Positions 1 through 5,949 are shown, counted from the first letter of the stretch. The stretch is DNA of 6,131 nucleotides from Synergistaceae bacterium (GCA_017446645.1 JAFSQO010000079.1:1-6131), one strand, 5' to 3'. Numbers and translations: made by a program. The notes: generated by a model from the sequence alone, not told the origin.

Positions 1-224
1 AGGCAGCCTTTGCACTCAAGAACCCCGGCGACATCTCGGAACCTGTAAAATCACAGTTTGGCTGGCACATCATCAAACTTGAGGAGAAAATCCCGGAAGC
101 ACCGGCACCATTTGAACAGGTGAAGCAGCAGATTATTCAGGAAATCCAGAACCAGAAGACCCAGGAATTATTGAAGACTCACGCAGAAGAACTCGAAAAG
201 GTCTACAAAGTCGAAAGGTTTTAG
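1..224 (+). CDS. PpiC/parvulin-type peptidyl-prolyl cis-trans isomerase, C-terminal part (5' end outside window)
   Basis: The reading frame is open from the window edge (first full codon at 3) to TAG at 222-224, giving the last 73 residues. It contains NPGDISEPVKSQFGWHIIKL, the end of the PpiC rotamase domain: the G-D-I-S-x-P-V-x-(S/T)-x-F-G-W-H-I-I-K block, whose Phe and His belong to the family's active-site region. A Gln/Glu/Lys-rich helical tail of about 45 residues follows (FEQVKQQIIQEIQNQ...), as in SurA/PrsA/PpiC-like foldases that act on secreted or envelope proteins. The N-terminus is outside the window, so a signal peptide, an N-terminal SurA-like domain or several parvulin domains cannot be judged. 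An intrinsic terminator begins 13 bases after the stop, so this is the last gene of its transcript. Family assignment is firm; the exact subtype (SurA, PrsA or PpiD) is not. Confidence 0.9.
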   Translation, partial: AAFALKNPGDISEPVKSQFGWHIIKLEEKIPEAPAPFEQVKQQIIQEIQNQKTQELLKTHAEELEKVYKVERF

Positions 225-237
225 GACACAACTAACG

Positions 238-273
238 CCCCGTTTTGGCTGTGAGGGTCATTGCGGGGTTTTT
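238..273 (+). terminator. Intrinsic terminator after the PpiC-type gene
   Basis: The outer stem is CCCCG (238-242) with CGGGG (264-268). An inner stem TGGC (246-249) pairs with GTCA (257-260) with one G-T wobble, leaving a 7-base loop. Five T follow directly (269-273). It lies 13 bases past the isomerase stop codon and ends 8 bases before the ribosome binding site of the next gene. That gene must therefore rely on read-through or on a promoter that I could not identify in the short gap. Confidence 0.65.
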
Positions 274-295
274 GTGTAGCTGGGAGGGATTACAC

Positions 296-1378
296 ATGCA
301 TGAGACAGATTTAGAAATACAGGCTCTGCTTGACAAGTATAAACGTCTGGAAATTCTTGTAACTAGGCGAATGCAAGAGATTTTCGCGGACACCAGGCTT
401 ATACACATTCATCACCGAGTAAAGACGATTGACTCAATTAAGGACAAACTCGAAAGAAAAGAACACTACAGCAGGGCAGGGGAGCTTAATGACATTCTGG
501 GCTTTAGAATCATCTGCTATCTTTCAGCTGATATAGACTCTGTAGCGAAGTTAATCACTGAAAATTTCCGCATCAACTGGGACAAATTCAAGGACAAACG
601 AAAACTCATTGACGCAAGGTCATTCGGCTATTTAGCTCTTCACTACATATGTGCACTCCCTGAGTCTGAGCCTGACTCTGACTCTGACTCTGAAGGTGAA
701 GGTGAAGGTGAAGGTGAATTGAGCGGACTCTGGTTTGAAGTCCAGATTAAGACAATTTTGCAGCACAGCTGGGCCGAGATAGAGCATGATTTGGGCTACA
801 AGTCAGAAATCGAAGTGCCCAGGGACATCAGAAGGAGCTTCTCAAAGGCAGCAAGTTTACTTGAGACTGCGGACGACATTTTCTCAGATATTAAGCTCAA
901 ACTTGACGAATACACTGCAAAGATAAAGCAGGACATTACAGATAACAGGCTTGACGAGATATTTTTTGACAAGATAACGCTTTATGAATTTACCTTACAT
1001 AACCCGGCTTACTTGAATTTTCTGGACGAAATCGCAGCCATAACAAACGCTGAAATCACACAGCAAAGTCTTGACGGACAGCTCCCATTGATTGACTTTC
1101 TGGGCATAAAATCCTTTGGGGACATGGTAAGGCTCATAAACGAAGAGCACGATCTTGCACTCAGTCTTGCGAAAAAATTACTCAGCGGTTCAGAGATTGA
1201 TGAAGTATCGTCTGCTGCCGGGTATCATTTTCTCTTCAGGGCAAAGCTTATTGACAGCAACTACAGCCAAGAGAGAATCCGCGAATTCTTTATGCTGACA
1301 ACTGCAAACGAAAAGGTCATCGAGAGCAACACCGGCAAAATCATTCAGGAGCGCGAAAGTGCCGGGCTGAGGCAATAA
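296..1378 (+). CDS. RelA/SpoT-domain protein, synthetase-only (p)ppGpp synthetase-like (small alarmone synthetase class)
   Basis: A 360-residue protein. The likely role is transfer of pyrophosphate from ATP to GDP/GTP, or to another acceptor, in the cytoplasm. The start is ATG 296 because GGGAGG (282-287) stands 8 bases upstream. A TTG at 245 extends the frame but lies inside the terminator and has no site. The RelA/SpoT fold spans about 30-205: RVKTIDSIKDKLERK (41-55, ATP-binding basic cluster with R41 and K43), NDILGFRI (65-72, Mg-ligand D66), FGYLALHY (110-117, base-stacking Y112, H116), FEVQIKT (147-153, catalytic E148; the family's usual Arg is Lys here), then SWAEIEHDLGYK (158-169). There is no HD hydrolase domain upstream and no TGS/ACT domain, so it should not degrade ppGpp. 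Residues 120-141 are an acidic low-complexity insert encoded by a DNA microsatellite. Residues 205-360 form a helical C-terminal region that I do not recognise. A toxic synthetase of the ToxSAS/CapRel kind, about the same length, is an alternative, though its well-kept E-x-Q and EHDLGYK motifs favour ordinary alarmone synthesis. Confidence 0.87.
   Translation: MHETDLEIQALLDKYKRLEILVTRRMQEIFADTRLIHIHHRVKTIDSIKDKLERKEHYSRAGELNDILGFRIICYLSADIDSVAKLITENFRINWDKFKDKRKLIDARSFGYLALHYICALPESEPDSDSDSEGEGEGEGELSGLWFEVQIKTILQHSWAEIEHDLGYKSEIEVPRDIRRSFSKAASLLETADDIFSDIKLKLDEYTAKIKQDITDNRLDEIFFDKITLYEFTLHNPAYLNFLDEIAAITNAEITQQSLDGQLPLIDFLGIKSFGDMVRLINEEHDLALSLAKKLLSGSEIDEVSSAAGYHFLFRAKLIDSNYSQERIREFFMLTTANEKVIESNTGKIIQERESAGLRQ
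662..718 (+). repeat. In-frame hexanucleotide microsatellite inside the RelA/SpoT gene
   Basis: Two abutting hexamer arrays: GACTCT three times (674-691), preceded by two degenerate copies (662-673), then GAAGGT four times (692-715) plus a last GAA (716-718). They encode ESEP, DS x3, then EG x4 and E (residues 123-141 of the protein). The unit is six bases, so copy changes by slippage keep the frame and only lengthen or shorten the acidic tract. The tract sits between the FGYLALHY strand and the FEVQIKT strand of the catalytic domain. Confidence 0.9.
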
Positions 1379-1394
1379 AAACCCTCAACTCGGC
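1361..1394. terminator. Hairpin between convergent genes, possible bidirectional terminator
   Basis: A 12-base arm at 1361-1372 (GCCGGGCTGAGG) pairs with 1383-1394 (CCTCAACTCGGC) with ten Watson-Crick pairs, one G-T wobble and one C-A mismatch, around a 10-base A-rich loop. It covers the last codons and stop of the RelA/SpoT gene and lies 9 bases beyond the ATPase stop, where both transcripts must end. Neither strand has a clean T-run straight after the stem: the + side continues AATAATTAATTAA, and on the - strand the T5 lies in the loop. Termination is therefore inferred from position and stem strength. Confidence 0.45.
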
Positions 1395-1403
1395 AATAAT
1401 TAA

Positions 1404-2531
1404 TTAATTCGCCACTGGGTGAAACAAGTCATCAACAAGTACCTTCGTCAAGGCAGGGTCAAACGACAACGAGACCCTTTCGCCTTCATCATGAATTCTT
1501 TTGCCGTCAGGGTTATCGATTTGCACTAAGACATTGCCCAGATCGGTCTTTACCCAAGATTCAACGCTGTTGCCAAGATAAATATTAGTGCTCACAACGC
1601 CGTCCTCAATGCCTTCACCGGGTTCGCCTAAAGATAAAGACTCAGGACGTGCCATGACCAGAGCTTTGTCGCCTGCCTTAAGCTTATTTGACCAGCGTGA
1701 AGTACAGAAAGTTTTCCCCTTAACGGATACGTGACAGTCTGACTCTGAATCAATTTCTTTGACTTCACAGGGGATAAATGCGACTTTGCCGATAAAGCCT
1801 GCTGTGAAAGTGTCTACCGGATTCCTGTAAATCTCGCTGGGGGTGCCTATCTGGACGATTGAACCGGCCTTCATTACGATTATTCTGTCCGAGAGGCTCA
1901 TTGCTTCGACTCTGTCATGGGTTACGTACATTGCTGTTATCCCCAGGGATTTCTGGAGCCTGCGGATCTCTACTCTCATTTGTTCGCGTAAGAGTGCGTC
2001 AAGATTGCTCAAGGGTTCATCAAGCAACAGCACCGAAGGCTCAACGATTAGGCTTCGTGCAAGGGCAACGCGCTGCTGCTGGCCTCCTGACAGACTTGAG
2101 GGTGAACGTTTGCCCATCTGGTCAAGTCCTACCATTGCGAGAAAACTCTTTACTTTCCTGGTAATCTCAGGGCCTGAATTTTTCCGGAGCTTAAGACCAT
2201 AGCCGACATTATCTGCTACGTTCATATGAGGAAACAGTCCGTAACTCTGGAAGACCATTGAAGTATCGCGCTTATTCGGAGCAGTGTTAGTAACGTCAGT
2301 ATCGCCTATCTTGATTCGTCCTGATGTAGGGTGTTCAAAGCCTGAGAGCATTCGCAGAATCGTTGATTTTCCGCAGCCTGAAGGTCCAAGAAGGGTTACA
2401 AGTTCGCCAGGCTCCAGCTTGAAAGACACTCCATTTACGGCTGTGATATTATTACCGGTCTGGGGTTCTTTGAATATCTTAGTAACGTCCTCGAATGTTA
2501 CGGATTTAGATTTAGCGTTATTATTGGGCAA
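1404..2531 (-). CDS. ABC importer ATP-binding subunit, PotA/FbpC/AfuC-like
   Basis: A 375-residue cytoplasmic ATPase that would power import through the permease encoded just upstream. From the TTG start it shows Walker A GPSGCGKST (49-57), Q-loop VFQSYGLFPHMN (Q95), signature LSGGQQQRVALA (147-158), Walker B LLLDEP (168-173), D-loop SNLD and the switch histidine in YVTHDRVEAMS (H205). A C-terminal TOBE-type regulatory region (about 285-365) follows. All catalytic elements are intact and the length is normal for the MalK/PotA/FbpC group. I chose TTG at 2529-2531 because AAGGAG (complement of 2540-2545) lies exactly 8 bases before it, the same arrangement as the permease. An ATG at 2547-2549 would add six residues (MKGDKK), but the ribosome binding site would then be inside the coding sequence and nothing comparable precedes that ATG. 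It is the last gene of the operon, 42 bases after the permease stop. Sequence alone cannot separate iron, polyamine or sugar-phosphate systems at this subunit. Confidence 0.93.
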   Translation of the reverse strand: MPNNNAKSKSVTFEDVTKIFKEPQTGNNITAVNGVSFKLEPGELVTLLGPSGCGKSTILRMLSGFEHPTSGRIKIGDTDVTNTAPNKRDTSMVFQSYGLFPHMNVADNVGYGLKLRKNSGPEITRKVKSFLAMVGLDQMGKRSPSSLSGGQQQRVALARSLIVEPSVLLLDEPLSNLDALLREQMRVEIRRLQKSLGITAMYVTHDRVEAMSLSDRIIVMKAGSIVQIGTPSEIYRNPVDTFTAGFIGKVAFIPCEVKEIDSESDCHVSVKGKTFCTSRWSNKLKAGDKALVMARPESLSLGEPGEGIEDGVVSTNIYLGNSVESWVKTDLGNVLVQIDNPDGKRIHDEGERVSLSFDPALTKVLVDDLFHPVAN

Positions 2532-2539
2532 TTTTTTAT

Positions 2540-2545
2540 CTCCTT
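2540..2545 (-). promoter_or_regulatory. Ribosome binding site that fixes the ATPase start at TTG
   Basis: AAGGAG on the - strand, followed by eight A/T bases and TTG at 2531-2529. It falls inside the short extension that would be coding if the ATG at 2549 were used, so it argues for the TTG start. Motif and spacing equal those of the permease gene. Confidence 0.7.
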
Positions 2546-2554
2546 TCATGTCAT

Positions 2555-2576
2555 GCCATAAAGACTATAATTATCA
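2555..2576. repeat. 22-bp direct repeat, copy 1 (permease stop/ATPase leader)
   Basis: Matches 2635-2656 at 21 of 22 positions (A versus G at the fourth base). The core is TAAAGACTATAATTATCA. On the - strand its first three bases are the TGA stop of the permease, so this copy ends that gene and fills most of the gap before the ATPase. The two copies are 80 bases apart, start to start. Confidence 0.85.
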
Positions 2577-4787
2577 CGTTACGTTCTTGATAAGATTGGC
2601 GTTTTCCCTGACTAGAAGCCTCATGATGCCAAAAGCCGTAAAGACTATAATTATCAGCACAGCAGACAAGACACTGGCGAGTCCAAAGCGCAAATTCTCC
2701 GAGAAATTATAGATTAATACGGTCAAATGATACCACTTAGCTGAAATCAAGAATATAACGGCACTTACTGCAGTCATTGAGCGCACAAACGTGTATGACA
2801 TGCTAGACAAAAACGCGGGTCTGACTAGCGGCATTATTATAGTCTTAAACACGGTAACCTGGTCTGCACCTAAATCCATCGCAGCTTCTTCGATTGAGGG
2901 GTCAATTTGCTTTAGCGAATCAATTCCGTTCTCGATACCTACGGGAAGCTCGCGGATAACGTAATTAATTACGATTATGGCAGCAGTTCCGACCAGAATA
3001 ATCGGAGCATGATTAAACGCAAGTATATAGCTTATTCCTACAAGAGTTCCCGGCAGGGCAAACGGGGTCATTAGCAGAATCTCAAGCAGCCTTTTCCCGA
3101 AAAACTTCTTTCTGACTATTAATAACGCAGCAATCATCGCTATTAACCCGGCAATCGGGGCAGCTATTGCAGCAAGGGTTACTGTGTCAAATAATGCATC
3201 TTGTGAGCGTGTCAGGGCTTCTTTTATATTTTCAAGGCTGAATGTATAATCAATTCCCCAGTTCTTGACGAAACAGCCTGCAAATATAGTGCCATAAAGG
3301 ACTAACAGGATAAATATCACTGTAATAATTATGCCTGCCAGGAGTTTTTTAACGCCATTAGAAGTAATTTCAGTGAGACGGCCTGAAGGTTTGCCTGTTA
3401 CTGTGACGTATGAATGCTTTGAGACCCAAAATCTCTGGGCAAGAAACGCTGTGAGTGTAGGCAGCAGCAACAGCAATGACAACGCTGCACCATGTCCGAG
3501 CCTGTTCATGCCTGTAACTTCGATGTAGCTCTCAAGTGATAAAACTTTTAGATCTCCGGCCAATAATAACGGGTTGGCAAAATCAGCAAGTGAAGTCGTA
3601 AAGACCAGCAGCCACGCGCTTAATATACCGGGTACAGCAAGGGGCAGTGTTATAGAAGTGAAAGTCTTGAGCTTTGTCGCAGAAAGATTTAGCGATGCCT
3701 CCTCATAAGTCGAATCAATGCCTTGAAGAACCCCGCTGAGAGTCATGAATGCAATAGGGAACATGCCTATAACCTGGACGATTACGAGACCTGTCAAGCC
3801 ATAAATCGAGAAGTCAAGACCTATAACGCGCAGCCATCTGGTTACCAGCCCATTATTTCCGAATAATAAAATTATCGAAAGTGTCAGCGAAAAAGGCGGC
3901 GATATTACGGGTAATATTCCCATTATAGATATAAATTTCTTGCAGCGTATATTTGTCCTTGTTACGGCAAAAGCAAAGATAAACCCGATTACAGTCGCAA
4001 ACGTTGCAGTCAGACAGCCCAGTATTAAGCTTCCTTTGAGTGCAGCCAAATAGCCTTCGGACTGCAAAACGGCCTTCCAGACAGCGAACGAGAAGCGGCC
4101 ATTTTCCATGATTGAGAGCCTAAATGCCTCAAATAGCGGGTAAGCCACGAACGTCAAAGTAATCAGGAAAAGTCCGGCCAATGCAAAGCCTATAATCGGG
4201 TCAGGACTGAGTATTAACTGCCAAACCAATACCGTGAATAATAAAAATGCACCGATAAAGAGCATGTTGAGCATACTCATGAAATTTCTTTCGCCGTCAA
4301 TGTTAAAGGCAAAGACCAATACGCCTTCAATCTCGCGGGTCTTGATGTCGACTGCAGGGGCAAAGAACAAAGCCTGAGCCTTATGTGGCCCTACTGTCCA
4401 GTTTTTGACGCTCCTGTAAATTTCTTCGTAAGAGGCGTATTCAAAACCTTTCGAGAATTCCGGGTCATTTGCGAATTCTTCATTATTAATCAAGAAATTC
4501 GAGAGTTCCGGGTCGCCTTTGGGAGCTGAGGGTAATTTCTCGCCGGGCATTGGGATTTCACTGACAAAGGCAATTTTGCAGCTGTTCTTGTCATCAGCTA
4601 AACGTTTGAGCCAGCCGTCTATGTCCTGATTCTCGGCAGGAAAACCGGCAATCACCGTCTCTACTGTTCGGCGTTGTGAAGTCCTGTATTGTCTCAGGAA
4701 CTCACCGCTTACACTAGTATAGACCCAGAAGCCCACTAAGATAATAAATAACATAGTGAGCAAAAAGTGAATAATTCGTCTTGTCAA
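2574..4787 (-). CDS. Fused double-domain ABC importer permease (AfuB/FbpB-like) with an extra N-terminal extracytoplasmic domain
   Basis: A 737-residue inner-membrane channel carrying both permease halves in one chain. Helices visible as hydrophobic runs: about 5-24, 172-190, 196-216, 252-276, 286-308, 330-350, 384-402, 434-452 in the first half; 480-503, 534-557, 568-590, 596-612, 655-681, 703-724 in the second. Each half has an EAA loop that docks the ATPase: YEEASLNLSATKLK...LPLAVPG (361-387, with Ser where the invariant Gly is usual) and IEEAAMDLGADQVT...MPLVRP (632-657, canonical). Residues 25-171 are an extra hydrophilic domain outside the membrane, ending in strand-like ALFFAPAVD and GVLVFAFNID. 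The start is TTG 4787, with AAGGAG overlapping the stop codon of the binding-protein gene and an 8-base spacer, so translation is probably coupled. FbpB/HitB-type fused iron permeases are shorter, near 500 residues as I recall, whereas AfuB is near 690; the length therefore fits AfuB better. The substrate is inferred from the binding protein. Confidence 0.92.
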   Translation of the reverse strand: MTRRIIHFLLTMLFIILVGFWVYTSVSGEFLRQYRTSQRRTVETVIAGFPAENQDIDGWLKRLADDKNSCKIAFVSEIPMPGEKLPSAPKGDPELSNFLINNEEFANDPEFSKGFEYASYEEIYRSVKNWTVGPHKAQALFFAPAVDIKTREIEGVLVFAFNIDGERNFMSMLNMLFIGAFLLFTVLVWQLILSPDPIIGFALAGLFLITLTFVAYPLFEAFRLSIMENGRFSFAVWKAVLQSEGYLAALKGSLILGCLTATFATVIGFIFAFAVTRTNIRCKKFISIMGILPVISPPFSLTLSIILLFGNNGLVTRWLRVIGLDFSIYGLTGLVIVQVIGMFPIAFMTLSGVLQGIDSTYEEASLNLSATKLKTFTSITLPLAVPGILSAWLLVFTTSLADFANPLLLAGDLKVLSLESYIEVTGMNRLGHGAALSLLLLLPTLTAFLAQRFWVSKHSYVTVTGKPSGRLTEITSNGVKKLLAGIIITVIFILLVLYGTIFAGCFVKNWGIDYTFSLENIKEALTRSQDALFDTVTLAAIAAPIAGLIAMIAALLIVRKKFFGKRLLEILLMTPFALPGTLVGISYILAFNHAPIILVGTAAIIVINYVIRELPVGIENGIDSLKQIDPSIEEAAMDLGADQVTVFKTIIMPLVRPAFLSSMSYTFVRSMTAVSAVIFLISAKWYHLTVLIYNFSENLRFGLASVLSAVLIIIVFTAFGIMRLLVRENANLIKNVT
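2635..2656. repeat. 22-bp direct repeat, copy 2 (inside the permease gene)
   Basis: The partner of 2555-2576, with a single mismatch. On the - strand it encodes LIIIVFTA (residues 711-718) in the last membrane helix. The 58 bases between the copies encode the permease's short cytoplasmic tail. Confidence 0.85.
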
Positions 4788-4795
4788 GATAAAAT

Positions 4796-4801
4796 CTCCT
4801 T
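4796..4801 (-). promoter_or_regulatory. Ribosome binding site of the permease, overlapping the upstream stop
   Basis: The - strand reads TAAGGAG, then eight bases, then TTG at 4787-4785. The TAA is the stop of the binding-protein gene, so the AAGGAG shares two bases with it. This close packing supports both translational coupling and the TTG start; no ATG with a comparable site is near. Confidence 0.75.
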
Positions 4802-5801
4802 ATTTTTCAGGAGCAGTAGAAATCTCTTTATTCCAGCGTTCGAGCAGTCTTTCTTTATTTGCAGCGTCCCATTGGTCGTCCTGATTTACTAAATTCATTT
4901 TATCGAGACTAAAGCCTGTCTCAGTCGCCGCAGCAAGTTTCGATAACGGGATTACATACCAGCGTGCGATTATATCCATAGCTTTCTGGCCGAGTACCCA
5001 GTCATATAATTTTTTAGCGTTCAAAGGGTCAGGGCCGTCCTTTAGAATCGACATTGAGGCAGTTTCAAAGCCTGTGCCGTCTTCCGGGATTACTATCTCG
5101 ATTTTTGCGCCTTCTTTGCGGAGTTTTACCTGGTCATGCAAATAGCCTATAGCAATGGGAATTTCACCGAGTGCGCAGCTCTTGCCTGGGGCTGAACCTG
5201 AGCGGGTGAACTGTTCGACTGATTTAGCGAGTTCTTTAAAGTAGGCAAATGCTTTATCTTCGTCACCGTTAAAGATGCGTATCACTGTAGTTATCATGTT
5301 ATAGGCTGTCCCTGACGTACTTGGATGAGCAACTCTGACTTTCTTTGAGTATTCGGGCTTGATTAAGTCTGCCCAGCTCTTTGGCATTTCGAGACCGAGT
5401 TCTTTGGCGCGTTCTGTGTTCATGCAGAAAGCTATAGGCCCTACATACAGACCTGTCCAGTAATTTTCGGGGTCACGATAACGTGCTGGGATTGAGCTTG
5501 CCATTCTTGAACGATAGGGAGTTGACAAGCCGCGTAATTTTGCCTCGATGTGCTGGGTTCCTACACCGCCGACCCAGATACTTGCCTGGGGGTTAGCCTT
5601 CTCTGCTTCGAGACGGGCGATTGCTTCTCCGCCTGAGAGTCTGACCCATTCGACTTTTATACCGGTCTCGGCCTCGAACTCGTCAAACAGGGCTTTAGCT
5701 AAAGGCTCTTCCATTGTGGTGTAAGCCTTGACGACTTCGGCAGCAAATCCTGAACCTGCAAGCAGCATTACGAAGATGAGGGTAAACGCAAATTTCTTCA
5801 T
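4800..5801 (-). CDS. Periplasmic substrate-binding protein of ABC importer, COG1840/AfuA-like (probable sugar-phosphate or Fe(III) binder)
   Basis: A 333-residue secreted protein that would capture the substrate and deliver it to the fused permease. A signal peptide (1-20) has the KK n-region, the hydrophobic stretch FAFTLIFVMLLAG and a likely cut at GFA/AE. There is no lipobox Cys, so the protein should be soluble in a periplasm. The mature start VVKAYTTMEEPLAKALFDEF, then ASIWVGGVGTQHI, YWTGLYVGPIAFCMN (114-128), PKSWADLIKPEYSKKV (140-155), HPSTSGTAYNMI (159-170) and SGSAPGKSC (201-209) follow the FbpA/AfuA/FutA pattern. The adjacent Tyr pair that binds iron in FbpA is missing; GYLHDQ (219-224) stands in that region. 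H222, D223 and E246 keep the spacing of AfuA H205/D206/E229 as I remember them, which points to hexose-phosphates. AGGAGG (5811-5816) lies 9 bases before the ATG. It is the first gene of the importer operon and, as usual for binding proteins, has the strongest start signals. Confidence 0.93.
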   Translation of the reverse strand: MKKFAFTLIFVMLLAGSGFAAEVVKAYTTMEEPLAKALFDEFEAETGIKVEWVRLSGGEAIARLEAEKANPQASIWVGGVGTQHIEAKLRGLSTPYRSRMASSIPARYRDPENYWTGLYVGPIAFCMNTERAKELGLEMPKSWADLIKPEYSKKVRVAHPSTSGTAYNMITTVIRIFNGDEDKAFAYFKELAKSVEQFTRSGSAPGKSCALGEIPIAIGYLHDQVKLRKEGAKIEIVIPEDGTGFETASMSILKDGPDPLNAKKLYDWVLGQKAMDIIARWYVIPLSKLAAATETGFSLDKMNLVNQDDQWDAANKERLLERWNKEISTAPEK

Positions 5802-5810
5802 GAATAAAAT

Positions 5811-5816
5811 CCTCCT
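5811..5816 (-). promoter_or_regulatory. Strong ribosome binding site of the binding-protein gene
   Basis: AGGAGG on the - strand, 9 bases before the ATG at 5801-5799. It is the best ribosome binding site in the importer operon and belongs to the only ATG-started gene of the three, in line with the higher need for binding protein. Confidence 0.8.
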
Positions 5817-5840
5817 GAGTTAAATATAAAAACTTTGCTT

Positions 5841-5869
5841 ATTTTAGCGCGTTTATCATGAATTTATAA
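5841..5869 (-). promoter_or_regulatory. Weak candidate promoter of the importer operon
   Basis: On the - strand a -10-like TAAAAT (complement of 5841-5846) follows a poor -35-like TTATAA (complement of 5864-5869) with a 17-base spacer. The -35 matches the sigma-70 consensus at only three of six bases, so the call rests mainly on position, about 40 bases before the binding-protein start. No operator or known riboswitch motif was recognised. Confidence 0.25.
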
Positions 5870-5873
5870 GCCC

Positions 5874-5913
5874 GGCGTGAACACTCGCTACTTTAGTAGT
5901 GAGATGAAACGCC
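5874..5913. repeat. Long imperfect hairpin, possible IS200/IS605-type element end
   Basis: The inner stem is CTCGCTAC (5884-5891) with GTAGTGAG (5896-5903): seven pairs of eight, one mismatch, around the four-base loop TTTA. An outer stem GGCGT (5874-5878) pairs with ACGCC (5909-5913) across a 5x5 internal loop. On the - strand it reads as a stem with loop TAAA followed by GTGTTCAC. That layout, an imperfect hairpin closed by CTAAAG and then TTCAC, is what right ends of IS200/IS605 (TnpB-only) elements commonly look like. No transposase gene is seen, so the mobile-element reading is tentative. A simple leader hairpin is the alternative. Confidence 0.4.
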
Positions 5914-5921
5914 CCGTATAC

Positions 5922-5949
5922 TTGACTTTTTCCCTTTTTCTCTTAAGAT
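5922..5949 (+). promoter_or_regulatory. Candidate rightward sigma-70-like promoter
   Basis: TTGACT (5922-5927) matches the -35 consensus at five of six bases. After a pyrimidine-rich 16-base spacer comes TAAGAT (5944-5949), which matches the -10 at four of six. Transcription would run away from the importer, through the hairpins at 5957-6060, towards whatever lies beyond the window. Confidence 0.3.

Noticed and set aside
245..295. A TTG at 245 would lengthen the RelA/SpoT protein by 17 residues (MAVRVIAGFLCSWEGLH).
   Set aside because: This stretch is mostly the intrinsic terminator and the ribosome binding site GGGAGG. No ribosome binding site precedes 245, and the ATG at 296 is well placed.
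1190..1375. A 61-codon open frame on the - strand inside the RelA/SpoT gene.
   Set aside because: It lies wholly opposite conserved coding sequence, has no start site and no family resemblance; it is a shadow of the real gene.
1737..1749. GTCTGACTCTGAA in the ATPase gene looks like the hexamer array of the RelA/SpoT gene.
   Set aside because: It is a single short match in an unrelated coding context, with no further copies around it.
1843..2712. Three + strand open frames (1843-2202, 1859-2164, 2284-2712) opposite the ATPase and the permease tail.
   Set aside because: They are antisense to Walker, signature and other conserved motifs and their translations are composition artefacts such as RLRARATRCC. 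No ribosome binding sites were seen.
3331..3528. A 65-codon + strand open frame inside the permease gene.
   Set aside because: It is antisense to the middle of the permease and has no features of its own.
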